DNA of 7,065 nucleotides from NCBI GenBank assembly GCA_018898235.1, contig JAHIJU010000124.1, forward strand, positions 1 to 7,065. The letters run 5' to 3'. Shown here piece after piece: positions 1-5,674 of the stretch. Made by a program: the position numbers and the translations under genes. A model generated the notes under the pieces. That model had not been told where the DNA came from, did no database searches, and worked only from the letters and a program-made list of their open reading frames with translations. The stretch comes from Actinomycetota bacterium. Lineage in GTDB: Bacteria; Actinomycetota; Actinomycetes; Actinomycetales; Cellulomonadaceae. Numbering within the stretch: position 1 is the stretch's first letter; the number at the start of each line of letters is the position of its first letter.

Positions 1-39
1 CGCGCCAGCATGTGGGCCGCCCGGGACGCGACGAGGTGA
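1..39 (+). CDS. possible C-terminal end of an upstream gene (partial)
   Basis: Frame 1 is open from the window edge and ends in TGA at 37-39, giving the tail RASMWAARDATR. The stop sits directly before the Shine-Dalgarno sequence of the next gene (40-47), which is how genes are packed in an actinobacterial operon. Twelve codons are too few to identify a family, and an open frame this short is weak evidence in DNA of this GC content. It could equally be non-coding leader of the DUF3117 gene. Confidence 0.3.
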   Translation, partial: RASMWAARDATR

Positions 40-54
40 AGGGGAGGCCGATCG

Positions 55-222
55 ATGGCCGCGATGAAGCCGAGGACCGGCGAAGGCCCGCTCGAGGTCA
101 CCAAGGAGGGACGCGGCATCGTGATGCGTGTCCCGCTGGAGGGTGGCGGTCGGCTCGTGGTGGAGCTCAACGCCACCGAGGCGGCAGAGCTGGGCGAGGC
201 ACTGACCTCTGTCGTCAGCTGA
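55..222 (+). CDS. DUF3117 family small protein (55 aa)
   Basis: A 55-residue protein beginning MAAMKPRTGEGPLEV and ending LGEALTSVVS. The pattern of a MKPRTG..PLEVTKEGRGI.MR.P.EGGGRLVVEL core followed by a short alanine- and glutamate-rich helix is that of DUF3117, a small protein widespread in Actinomycetota (Mycobacterium tuberculosis Rv1211 is a member). Its function is unknown. The fold looks like a small beta sheet plus one helix; there is no signal peptide, membrane segment or cysteine. The start is well supported by AGGGGAGG at 40-47, seven bases before the ATG. It lies 10 bases before the aminopeptidase gene and is probably co-transcribed with it. It is too short for many gene finders, but the family match is clear by eye. 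Confidence 0.9.
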   Translation: MAAMKPRTGEGPLEVTKEGRGIVMRVPLEGGGRLVVELNATEAAELGEALTSVVS

Positions 223-232
223 TCGAACCGCC

Positions 233-1831
233 ATGGCAGAACGAGGTGACCGGGTCCGGACGCCGCCCGTTCTGAGCCTCACCGGTGGTGAGGTCGCGGG
301 AACCCCGCTGCTGACCGACGGAAGCGTCGATGCGGTGGCGGTTCCCGTCGGCCCCGCCCGGGCCGGTGACGAAGGGCTCCAACCTGGTGAGGGCACGGCC
401 GCAGCGGCCGCCCGCTACGGGATCGACCTCGCGGAGCTGGCCGAGCGGGCCGGGCTGACCGGGGCGGCCGGTCAGGCCCACACCGTGCAGCTCCCACGTC
501 CGGTGGGTTCGGCCGTGTCGTTGCCGTGGGACGGTCTGCCGCCGCGGGTCATCCTGGTCGGCACCGGGACCGGATCGATCCGGGACCTGCGACGGGCCGG
601 GGCCGCGCTGGCTCGTCAGGCTCGCGGCCTTCGACGCGTCGCGTCCACCGTCGGCGTGCGCCCGGCGGACCAGGCCTCGCCCGCCGCCCAGGCCCTGCGC
701 GCCGTCGCGGAGGGCTACCTGCTCGGCGCCTATCCGCCGTACCGCGCACCGGGGACCTCGACGACCGCTCCCGAACCGGTCGGTGAGCTGGTGATCCTCG
801 GCCGCGACGGGACGCGGGCCGGCGCAGCCGTGGCGGCCGCACGGGCCGTGGCCGAGTCGGTCTGGTTGGCGCGGGACCTGACCGCGACCCCGTCGAGCAC
901 GAAGAACCCTGCGTGGCTCGCCGCCGAGGCGCGTCGTCGTGGCCGGGCCGCTGGTCTGCAGGTGGAGGTGCTGGGGCCGCGTGAGCTGGCGGCCGGCGGG
1001 TTCGGTGGGCTCCTGGCGGTCGGCGGTGGTTCGGCCAACGGTCCGCGGTTGGTCCGACTCACCTGGGATCCCGCCACCGAGCGCAGGACCCGGCACGTGG
1101 TCGTGGTGGGCAAGGGCATCACCTTCGACACCGGTGGGATCTCGCTCAAGGCTCGCGAGTCGATGGTCACCATGAAGACCGACATGGCGGGCGCGGCCGT
1201 CGCCCTGGCGACCGTGCTCGGCGCGGCGGCGCTGGGTGTGCCGCACCGTGTGACGGCGGTGCTGGCGCTCGCGGAGAACCACCTCGCCGGCGCGTCCTAC
1301 CGTCCCGGTGACGTGGTCACGATCCACGGCGGTCAGCGGGTCGAGGTGACCAACACCGATGCGGAGGGGCGTCTGGTGCTGGCCGACGCCCTCGACTGGG
1401 CCGCGGCCACCCTGGCGCCGGACGTGCTCCTCGATGTCGCCACCCTCACCGGCGCCGCCACCGTGGCGCTCGGGCGCACCCACGCCGCGCTGTTCACGGC
1501 CGACGACGCGCTGGCCGCCGCGTTGGAGGCCGCCGGCCTGGCGTGCGGCGAGCCGGTCTGGCGGATGCCGCTCGTCCACGACTACGACGAGCTGCTGAGC
1601 TCGTCGCTGGCCGATGTACGGCAGGTCTCGAACGATCCGCAGTCCGGCGCCGGCGCGATCGTCGCGGCGCTGATGCTGCAGCGGTTCACCCGCGGCGCCC
1701 GCTGGGCGCACGTGGACATCGCCGGCCCCGCACGCGCGAGCGCCGAGCTCCACGAGGTCCCCGCCGGTGCCACCGGCTACGGAGTACGGCTGCTCCTGGG
1801 ACTGCTCGCGGAACCGTCCTTCACGCCCTGA
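233..1831 (+). CDS. pepA: Leucyl aminopeptidase, M17 family (cytosol aminopeptidase)
   Basis: A cytoplasmic two-metal exopeptidase that removes N-terminal residues, typically leucine, from peptides during protein turnover. The 532-residue length is normal for the family. The N-terminal macrodomain-like half (about 10-190) is divergent and alanine-rich. The catalytic half (about 205-525) carries the full active site: VGKGITFDTGG with metal ligands K294 and D299, catalytic-type K306 in SLKAR, D317 in MKTDMAGAA, and the M17 signature NTDAEGR with D376, E378 and R380. WAHVDIAGPA (about 491-500) and GYGVRLL near the end are also typical. The ATG at 233 follows the DUF3117 stop by 10 bases and has no clear Shine-Dalgarno sequence, so reinitiation after DUF3117 is likely; no better start lies nearby. 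No signal peptide is seen. The symbol pepA follows usual practice for M17 enzymes. Confidence 0.95.
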   Translation: MAERGDRVRTPPVLSLTGGEVAGTPLLTDGSVDAVAVPVGPARAGDEGLQPGEGTAAAAARYGIDLAELAERAGLTGAAGQAHTVQLPRPVGSAVSLPWDGLPPRVILVGTGTGSIRDLRRAGAALARQARGLRRVASTVGVRPADQASPAAQALRAVAEGYLLGAYPPYRAPGTSTTAPEPVGELVILGRDGTRAGAAVAAARAVAESVWLARDLTATPSSTKNPAWLAAEARRRGRAAGLQVEVLGPRELAAGGFGGLLAVGGGSANGPRLVRLTWDPATERRTRHVVVVGKGITFDTGGISLKARESMVTMKTDMAGAAVALATVLGAAALGVPHRVTAVLALAENHLAGASYRPGDVVTIHGGQRVEVTNTDAEGRLVLADALDWAAATLAPDVLLDVATLTGAATVALGRTHAALFTADDALAAALEAAGLACGEPVWRMPLVHDYDELLSSSLADVRQVSNDPQSGAGAIVAALMLQRFTRGARWAHVDIAGPARASAELHEVPAGATGYGVRLLLGLLAEPSFTP

Positions 1832-1847
1832 GCCCCTCGTCCGGGGC
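1832..1847. terminator. possible short hairpin between converging genes
   Basis: GCCCC at 1832-1836 and GGGGC at 1843-1847 form a five-pair stem with a six-base loop. It begins one base after the aminopeptidase stop and ends before the methyltransferase stop at 1853, so it could act on both strands. There is no T tract on either side, and a five-pair GC stem occurs easily by chance here, so this is weak. Confidence 0.3.
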
Positions 1848-1852
1848 CGACA

Positions 1853-2485
1853 TCACCGGCGGACGGCGACCAGCACCCCGTCGCCCGTCGGCAGCAGGGT
1901 CGACTGCAGGCGGTCGTCGGCCCGGACCGTGCGCCCGACCTCCCGGGCCAGCGTCGTCGCCTCGTCGCGGCGTGCCGGGTCGCCGACCTGGTCGCGCCAC
2001 AGCGCGTGCACCACCACGAGCAGCCCACCCGGCCGCAACAGACGTACGCCGTGCTCGACGTAGCCAGCTGCGCCCTCCGGGTCACCGTCGACGACCACCA
2101 TGTCGTAGGCGGCGTCGGTGAGCCGGGAGAGCACGTCACCGGCACGGCCCCAGATCGCCCGGACGCGCGTCGGACGGATCCCGGCGTCGGCGAACGTGCG
2201 CTTCGCCCAGCGCTGGTGCTCGGCCTCGACGTCGATCGTCGTGAGCACGCCGTCCGGCTCCATACCGCGCAGCAGGTGCAGCGAGCCGACCCCGGTGCCG
2301 GTGCCGACCTCGACCACGGAACGGGCGTGGGCGGCACCCGCCAGGACCGTGAGCAGGGACCCCGTCGCCGGGCTGACCGGCTCGACACCCACCTCAGCGG
2401 CCCGCTCCCGGGCGATGACCAGGAGCTCGTCCAGCGGCGCCGACTCCTCGCAGAACGCCCAGGACAGGGCCTTGTCGGCGGACAT
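1853..2485 (-). CDS. SAM-dependent O-methyltransferase, Rv1220c type
   Basis: A 210-residue class I methyltransferase resembling the O-methyltransferase family 3 (catechol / caffeoyl-CoA type) and in particular M. tuberculosis Rv1220c, which also lies divergent from sigE. SAM-binding motif I is VVEVGTGTG (57-65); the acidic residue that would hold the ribose is D85 in TIDVEAEH; VVVDGD follows at about 130-135. The protein is soluble with no signal peptide. The usual strand-end motif GG.IV.DN, which supplies metal ligands in catechol-type enzymes, is replaced by GGLLVVVHALW (about 153-163), so metal dependence and substrate are uncertain. The start is supported by AGGAG (complement of 2491-2495) five bases before the ATG. 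The substrate is not known; conserved linkage to sigE suggests, but does not show, a role in envelope stress. Confidence 0.92.
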   Translation of the reverse strand: MSADKALSWAFCEESAPLDELLVIARERAAEVGVEPVSPATGSLLTVLAGAAHARSVVEVGTGTGVGSLHLLRGMEPDGVLTTIDVEAEHQRWAKRTFADAGIRPTRVRAIWGRAGDVLSRLTDAAYDMVVVDGDPEGAAGYVEHGVRLLRPGGLLVVVHALWRDQVGDPARRDEATTLAREVGRTVRADDRLQSTLLPTGDGVLVAVRR

Positions 2486-2519
2486 CGGGGCTCCTGGCGT
2501 TCGGTGGGATGGCCCGATC

Positions 2520-2548
2520 AGCCTAGTCCCCGGCGATTTCCCAGGTTC
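2520..2548 (-). promoter_or_regulatory. possible housekeeping promoter of the O-methyltransferase gene
   Basis: On the - strand TAGGCT (complement of 2520-2525) fits the actinobacterial TAnnnT -10 pattern. The hexamer 17 bases upstream (complement of 2543-2548, GAACCT) is a poor match to TTGACA. Transcription from here would give a leader of roughly 28 bases that includes the AGGAG site. The placement is sensible but the -35 is weak. Confidence 0.35.
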
Positions 2549-2552
2549 TTCC

Positions 2553-2591
2553 CTGGAACCAGGGGCAGGCTCGGTTCGTTGTCTGGACCAG
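2553..2591. repeat. pair of CTGGA(A)CCAG dyads around the sigE promoter
   Basis: CTGGAACCAG at 2553-2562 and CTGGACCAG at 2583-2591 are near-identical inverted repeats whose centres lie about 30 bases apart, close to three helical turns. The first covers the -35 element and the second the predicted transcription start. CCAGG at 2541-2545 adds a further half-site. They could be an operator for an unidentified regulator of sigE, or in part an accident of the GGAACC element. Confidence 0.4.
2555..2580 (+). promoter_or_regulatory. ECF-sigma promoter of sigE (probable autoregulation)
   Basis: GGAACC at 2555-2560, a 16-base spacer, then CGTT at 2577-2580. This matches the GGAAC ... CGTT promoter recognised by SigE-type ECF sigma factors in actinobacteria. 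Transcription would start near 2587-2589, leaving a leader of about 23 bases that contains the sigE Shine-Dalgarno sequence. A SigE-type promoter in front of sigE suggests a positive feedback loop, as known for many ECF sigma genes. No other GGAAC ... CGTT pair at this spacing was noticed elsewhere in the window. Confidence 0.62.
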
Positions 2592-2595
2592 GACC

Positions 2596-2603
2596 GGGGA
2601 GGA
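2596..2603 (+). promoter_or_regulatory. Shine-Dalgarno site of sigE
   Basis: GGGGAGGA, with GGAGG ending eight bases before the ATG at 2611. It fixes the start of sigE at this ATG and shows that the protein lacks the long N-terminal extension annotated for M. tuberculosis SigE. Confidence 0.7.
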
Positions 2604-2610
2604 TCGGCAC

Positions 2611-3189
2611 ATGACGTCGACGCAGGAAGCCGCCTGGACGGCGCCGTCCTGGGAGGAGATCGTCCGCGAGCACTCCGCCCGGGTCTACCGCCTCGCCTAC
2701 CGGCTGACCGGCAACCGGGCCGATGCCGAGGACCTGGTCCAGGAGACGTTCGTCCGGGTGTTCCGTTCGCTGCACACGTACACCCCCGGCACGTTCGAGG
2801 GCTGGCTGCACCGCATCACGACGAACCTGTTCCTCGACGGCGCGCGACGCCGGGCGCGCGTCCGCCTCGAGCTGATGGGTGAGGACACCGAGCGCTACCC
2901 GTCGGCCTCGTTCGAGGACACGCCCGAGCGTGCCTACGAGCACCTCAATCTCGACGACGACGTCCAGCGCGCGCTCGACGAGCTCGCGCCGGAGTACCGC
3001 GCGGCGGTCGTGCTGGCCGACATCGAGGGCCTGTCCTACGAGGAGATCGCCGTGACGCTCGGGATCAAGCTCGGGACGGTGCGCTCCCGCATCCATCGTG
3101 CCCGGGCCCGGCTGCGGGTCTCGTTGGCGCACCGGCGGCCCGAGCGGGTCGGTGAGCGACCCGCAGACGTGGGTGCTCCGGTGTCCTGA
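2611..3189 (+). CDS. sigE: RNA polymerase ECF sigma factor, SigE type
   Basis: A 192-residue group IV (ECF) sigma factor that directs RNA polymerase to envelope-stress promoters. Sigma-2 spans about 17-85: HSARVYRLAYRLTGN, the core-binding DAEDLVQETFVRVFRSL (38-54), and the -10 recognition stretch FEGWLHRITTNLFLDGARRR (62-81). Sigma-4 spans about 115-170, with helix-turn-helix LSYEEIAVTLGIKLGTVRSR (141-160) followed by a basic helix. These stretches are very close to M. tuberculosis SigE (Rv1221), more than to SigR or SigL types. The start is set by a strong Shine-Dalgarno site at 2596-2603. It overlaps the anti-sigma gene by one base (TGATG, 3187-3191), so the two are probably translated in a coupled way, and it sits behind an apparent SigE-type promoter. 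Confidence 0.95.
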   Translation: MTSTQEAAWTAPSWEEIVREHSARVYRLAYRLTGNRADAEDLVQETFVRVFRSLHTYTPGTFEGWLHRITTNLFLDGARRRARVRLELMGEDTERYPSASFEDTPERAYEHLNLDDDVQRALDELAPEYRAAVVLADIEGLSYEEIAVTLGIKLGTVRSRIHRARARLRVSLAHRRPERVGERPADVGAPVS

Positions 3190-4100
3190 TGGCGCACCTC
3201 GGCCCGCTGATCAGCGACCTCCTCGACGGCAGGCTGGACCCGGCCGACGCGGAGCGGGCCTTCATGCACCTCGCAGGCTGCACGCGGTGCGCCGGTGAGC
3301 TCATGGACGCCCGGGAGGTGCGCGCGGCGCTCGCCGAGGTCGCCGGTCTCGCACCGCCGCAGCCGACGGGGGACCTCACGGCGCGACTGCTGTCGCTACG
3401 TCTGGACGTCCCGGCGATCCCGAGGCCGCCCGATCCGTTCCTGCCGGTGTCGGAGCGCGACCGCGTCGCGCGGGCGTACAGCGATCACCGGGCGTTGCGG
3501 GGTGAGCTGGGCGTTCGTCATCCGGCTCGGCGGGCCGCGGTACCGCTGGTCGGGATCGGCGCATTCGCCGCGGCCCTGTTCGTGCTCGGCAGCCAGCCGG
3601 TCGTCGCGCCGTCGGCACAGCCGGCCGTCGCGTTCGACCTGCTCGCGGATGCGGCGGCGACCCGGACCGTGGCGACCACGACGGGCGAGACCGACCTCAG
3701 TGCGCTGCGCGCGGCGGGCTGGGTCCTGCCCGAGACGTTGCCGGACGGCTGGCAGGTCACCTCGACCGGGTGGGCCTCGACCGGTGTCCTGGAGGTCGAT
3801 GTCGCCGGGGACGGGCTGAGCGCGGTCGTCACCGAGCAGCAGGGCAGGCTCGACCCGTCGGTGGCGGCCTCCGGCACGGTGCAGGACGTCGGCGGTCGCC
3901 AGGTGGTGGTGCTGAGCCAGGCACCGTGGGTCGCGGTGTGGCAGTCCGGCTCCACCGTGGTCGAGGTCGTGGCCCCGAGCGGGGACCACGGCGTCGCAGT
4001 CCTGGTCGCTGCCTTCCCAGCGGCGCCGTACGACGATGGTGTGACGGCCCGGCTGGTGCGCGGGTGGGCACAGGTCGCCGGGACCCTGACGGGGTCCTGA
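3189..4100 (+). CDS. Membrane-anchored zinc-binding anti-sigma factor (RseA-like) with a large external domain
   Basis: Probably binds and holds SigE inactive at the membrane. The 303-residue protein has three parts. Residues 1 to about 50 form a small anti-sigma domain with the HxxxCxxC zinc motif H27, C31, C34; these are its only cysteines. Residues 51-113 are a proline- and charge-rich cytoplasmic linker. A single membrane helix lies at about 116-134 after R114-R115, which predicts an N-in, C-out topology. The external part (135-303) has LPDGWQ (184-189), GDGL (207-210) and alternating strands, loosely resembling the C-terminal half of RseB/MucB proteins. Mycobacterial RseA (Rv1222) is about half this length. 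The start overlaps the sigE stop by one base, the classic arrangement of a sigma/anti-sigma pair. No htrA follows. The regulator role is well supported; the external-domain likeness is a judgement by eye. Confidence 0.88.
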   Translation: MAHLGPLISDLLDGRLDPADAERAFMHLAGCTRCAGELMDAREVRAALAEVAGLAPPQPTGDLTARLLSLRLDVPAIPRPPDPFLPVSERDRVARAYSDHRALRGELGVRHPARRAAVPLVGIGAFAAALFVLGSQPVVAPSAQPAVAFDLLADAAATRTVATTTGETDLSALRAAGWVLPETLPDGWQVTSTGWASTGVLEVDVAGDGLSAVVTEQQGRLDPSVAASGTVQDVGGRQVVVLSQAPWVAVWQSGSTVVEVVAPSGDHGVAVLVAAFPAAPYDDGVTARLVRGWAQVAGTLTGS

Positions 4101-4137
4101 TGGCCGGGCGGACCCCCGTGGTCGCGCGGGCCCGGGA

Positions 4138-4166
4138 CGTACCGGCGGGCGACGGTCGCCGGTGTG
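4138..4166 (+). terminator. possible hairpin terminator after the anti-sigma gene
   Basis: ACCGGCG at 4141-4147 pairs with CGCCGGT at 4157-4163, and three further pairs (two of them G-U) extend the stem to 4138 and 4166, leaving a nine-base loop. An alternative nested fold, GGCGAC-G-GTCGCC at 4148-4160, is also perfect. No T tract follows, as is common in high-GC actinobacteria. It lies 38 bases after the anti-sigma stop and before the tatB promoter, where a terminator would be expected. Confidence 0.4.
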
Positions 4167-4200
4167 GTGACGGGGTCGACGATCGGTGCGCCGACGCGGG

Positions 4201-4206
4201 TAGCCT
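4201..4206 (+). promoter_or_regulatory. -10 element of a probable leaderless tatB promoter
   Basis: TAGCCT fits the actinobacterial TAnnnT -10 pattern and ends six bases before the GTG start of tatB at 4213, so transcription would begin at or next to the start codon. No Shine-Dalgarno sequence precedes the GTG, which agrees with a leaderless mRNA. No convincing -35 is seen at 16-19 bases; GTCGAC at 4175-4180 is 20 bases away. Confidence 0.55.
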
Positions 4207-4212
4207 GTCCAG

Positions 4213-4599
4213 GTGATCGGGATCAACGGCGGTGAGTTCCTCATCCTGCTGGTGATCGCTGCGATCGTCATCGGCCCCGAGAGGTTGCCGGGGTACGCCG
4301 AGCAGCTGGCCTCGTTCGTGCGACGGGGGCGTGTGCTGCTGCGCGACACCCGCGAGCGGGTGAGCTCCGAGTTCGGCGACGCGGGCAACGACCTCGACTG
4401 GGAGGCGCTCGACCCCCGCCGCTACGACCCGCGTCGCATCGTCCGCGAGGCGCTCGCCGAGGACCTCACAGCACCGGCTGCCCGCCCGGTGCCGCGTCCG
4501 GCGACCACCGCGGCGACCACCGCGGCAGCCGCCCCGGGAGCGGCCGCTGCTGCAGCTGCCGAGCCGGTCCCGGTCGCCTACGACGACGAGGCGACCTGA
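4213..4599 (+). CDS. tatB: Sec-independent protein translocase subunit TatB
   Basis: TatB is the membrane component that, with TatC, receives twin-arginine substrates for export of folded proteins. The 128-residue product has a short N-terminal membrane helix (about 8-21, GEFLILLVIAAIVI), the hinge GPERLPG (21-27), an amphipathic helix (about 28-50), a conserved acidic/basic stretch around LDWEALDPRRYDPRRIVREAL, and an alanine/proline-rich low-complexity tail from about residue 86. E8 corresponds to Glu8 of E. coli TatB, which favours TatB over TatA. GTG at 4213 is chosen because it gives the right family N-terminus and lies six bases from a TAGCCT element. The gene follows a sigma/anti-sigma pair as in mycobacteria, but without the intervening htrA. 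tatA and tatC are not in the window. Confidence 0.9.
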   Translation: MIGINGGEFLILLVIAAIVIGPERLPGYAEQLASFVRRGRVLLRDTRERVSSEFGDAGNDLDWEALDPRRYDPRRIVREALAEDLTAPAARPVPRPATTAATTAAAAPGAAAAAAAEPVPVAYDDEAT

Positions 4600-4654
4600 G
4601 CGCGCCCGACCGTCCCGTCCGCCACGCCATCTGCAGAGAGTGAGCATCGCCCCG

Positions 4655-5674
4655 ATGTCCGTCCGCCCACGACTGTTCTCGGGGATGCAGCCCACCTCGG
4701 ACTCGCTCCACCTCGGCAACTACCTCGGAGCGCTGACCCAGTGGGTCGCGCTGCAGGCCGACTACCAGACGATCTACTGCGTCGTCGACCTGCACGCGCT
4801 CACCCAGTCACCCGACCCGGCGGTGCTGCGGGCCCGGACCAGGGCCACCGCCGCCCAGTACCTGGCGGCGGGCGTGGACCCGACGCGATCCCTGCTGTTC
4901 GTCCAGTCGCACGTGCCGGAGCACACCCAGCTCGCCTGGCTGCTGTCGTGCCACACCGGCTTCGGCGAGGCCAGCCGGATGACGCAGTTCAAGGACAAGA
5001 CGGCCCGTTACGGCGCCGACACGGCCAACGTCGGCCTGTTCACCTACCCGGTGCTGATGGCCGCCGACATCCTGCTGTACGACGCGGCGCTGGTGCCCGT
5101 CGGGGAGGACCAGCGCCAGCACCTGGAGCTCACCCGCAACCTGGCCCAGCGGCTGAACTCGCGGTTCGGCGAGGGCACGGTCGTCATGCCCGAGCCGTAC
5201 ATCGTCAAGGCGACCGCGAAGATCTTCGACCTGCAGGACCCGACCGCCAAGATGAGCAAGTCGGCGGCCAGCCCGAACGGTCTCATCGAGCTGTTGGACG
5301 ACCCGAAGGTCGTGGCCAAGCGGATCCGCTCGGCGGTCACCGACACCGAGCGGGAGATCCGGTACGACCCGGTGGCCAAGCCGGGTGTGTCGAACCTGCT
5401 GACCATCCACTCGGCGCTGTCCGGCACGCCGATCCCCGAGCTCGAGGCGCACTTCTCGGGTGCCGGGTACGGCGACCTCAAGAAGGAGCTCGCGGAGGTC
5501 GTGGTCGGGGTCCTCGAGCCGTTCGGCGACCGGGTGCGTGGCTGGCTGGCGGATCCCGCGGCCCTGGACGATGTCCTGGCCGACGGTGCGGCCCGGGCCC
5601 GCGCGCTGGCCGCTGCGACCCTCGACCGCCTCTACTCGGTCACCGGCCTGCTACCGGCCGCGGGAGCTCGGTGA
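4655..5674 (+). CDS. trpS: Tryptophan--tRNA ligase
   Basis: A cytoplasmic class I aminoacyl-tRNA synthetase that charges tRNA-Trp. The 339-residue length is standard for bacterial TrpRS. The HIGH-type motif is HLGN (19-22) in QPTSDSLHLGNYLGAL; the KMSKS loop is KMSKS at 199-203; between them are YCVVDLHAL, the MAADILLYDA stretch and GEDQRQHLELTRNLA, all typical of the family and of tryptophan/ATP binding. The ATG at 4655 is preferred because GAGTGAG lies 10 bases upstream; an in-frame GTG at 4640 would add five residues but falls inside that purine-rich stretch and has little room for its own ribosome site. The gene is 55 bases after tatB with no obvious promoter or terminator between, so some read-through is possible. 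Its stop overlaps the next gene by four bases. Confidence 0.95.
   Translation: MSVRPRLFSGMQPTSDSLHLGNYLGALTQWVALQADYQTIYCVVDLHALTQSPDPAVLRARTRATAAQYLAAGVDPTRSLLFVQSHVPEHTQLAWLLSCHTGFGEASRMTQFKDKTARYGADTANVGLFTYPVLMAADILLYDAALVPVGEDQRQHLELTRNLAQRLNSRFGEGTVVMPEPYIVKATAKIFDLQDPTAKMSKSAASPNGLIELLDDPKVVAKRIRSAVTDTEREIRYDPVAKPGVSNLLTIHSALSGTPIPELEAHFSGAGYGDLKKELAEVVVGVLEPFGDRVRGWLADPAALDDVLADGAARARALAAATLDRLYSVTGLLPAAGAR

Noticed and set aside
12..275. An 87-codon + frame over the DUF3117 region
   Set aside because: It overlaps DUF3117 in another frame; the DUF3117 frame has a good ribosome-binding site and a clear family match.
215..1753. A 512-codon open frame on the - strand opposite the aminopeptidase gene
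   Set aside because: It is arginine-, glycine- and histidine-rich with no family motif and mirrors a gene with complete M17 active-site signatures. Long antisense frames are expected at this GC content.
1810..1835. GGAACC near the end of the aminopeptidase gene as a further ECF -35
   Set aside because: No CGTT-like -10 lies 16-18 bases downstream, and no + strand gene follows until sigE.
4508..4560. Repetitive GC-rich stretch near the end of tatB that might be a DNA repeat
   Set aside because: It encodes the alanine-rich low-complexity tail common in TatB; no regular repeat unit is present.
3829..4719. A 296-codon - frame across the anti-sigma gene, tatB and the start of trpS
   Set aside because: Arginine/glycine-rich shadow with no motif, opposite clearly coding genes.
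4741..5670. The upstream part of the 500-codon + frame that ends at 6243
   Set aside because: This part lies inside trpS in another frame and has shadow-like composition. Only the portion from GTG 5671 shows 2H phosphoesterase motifs.
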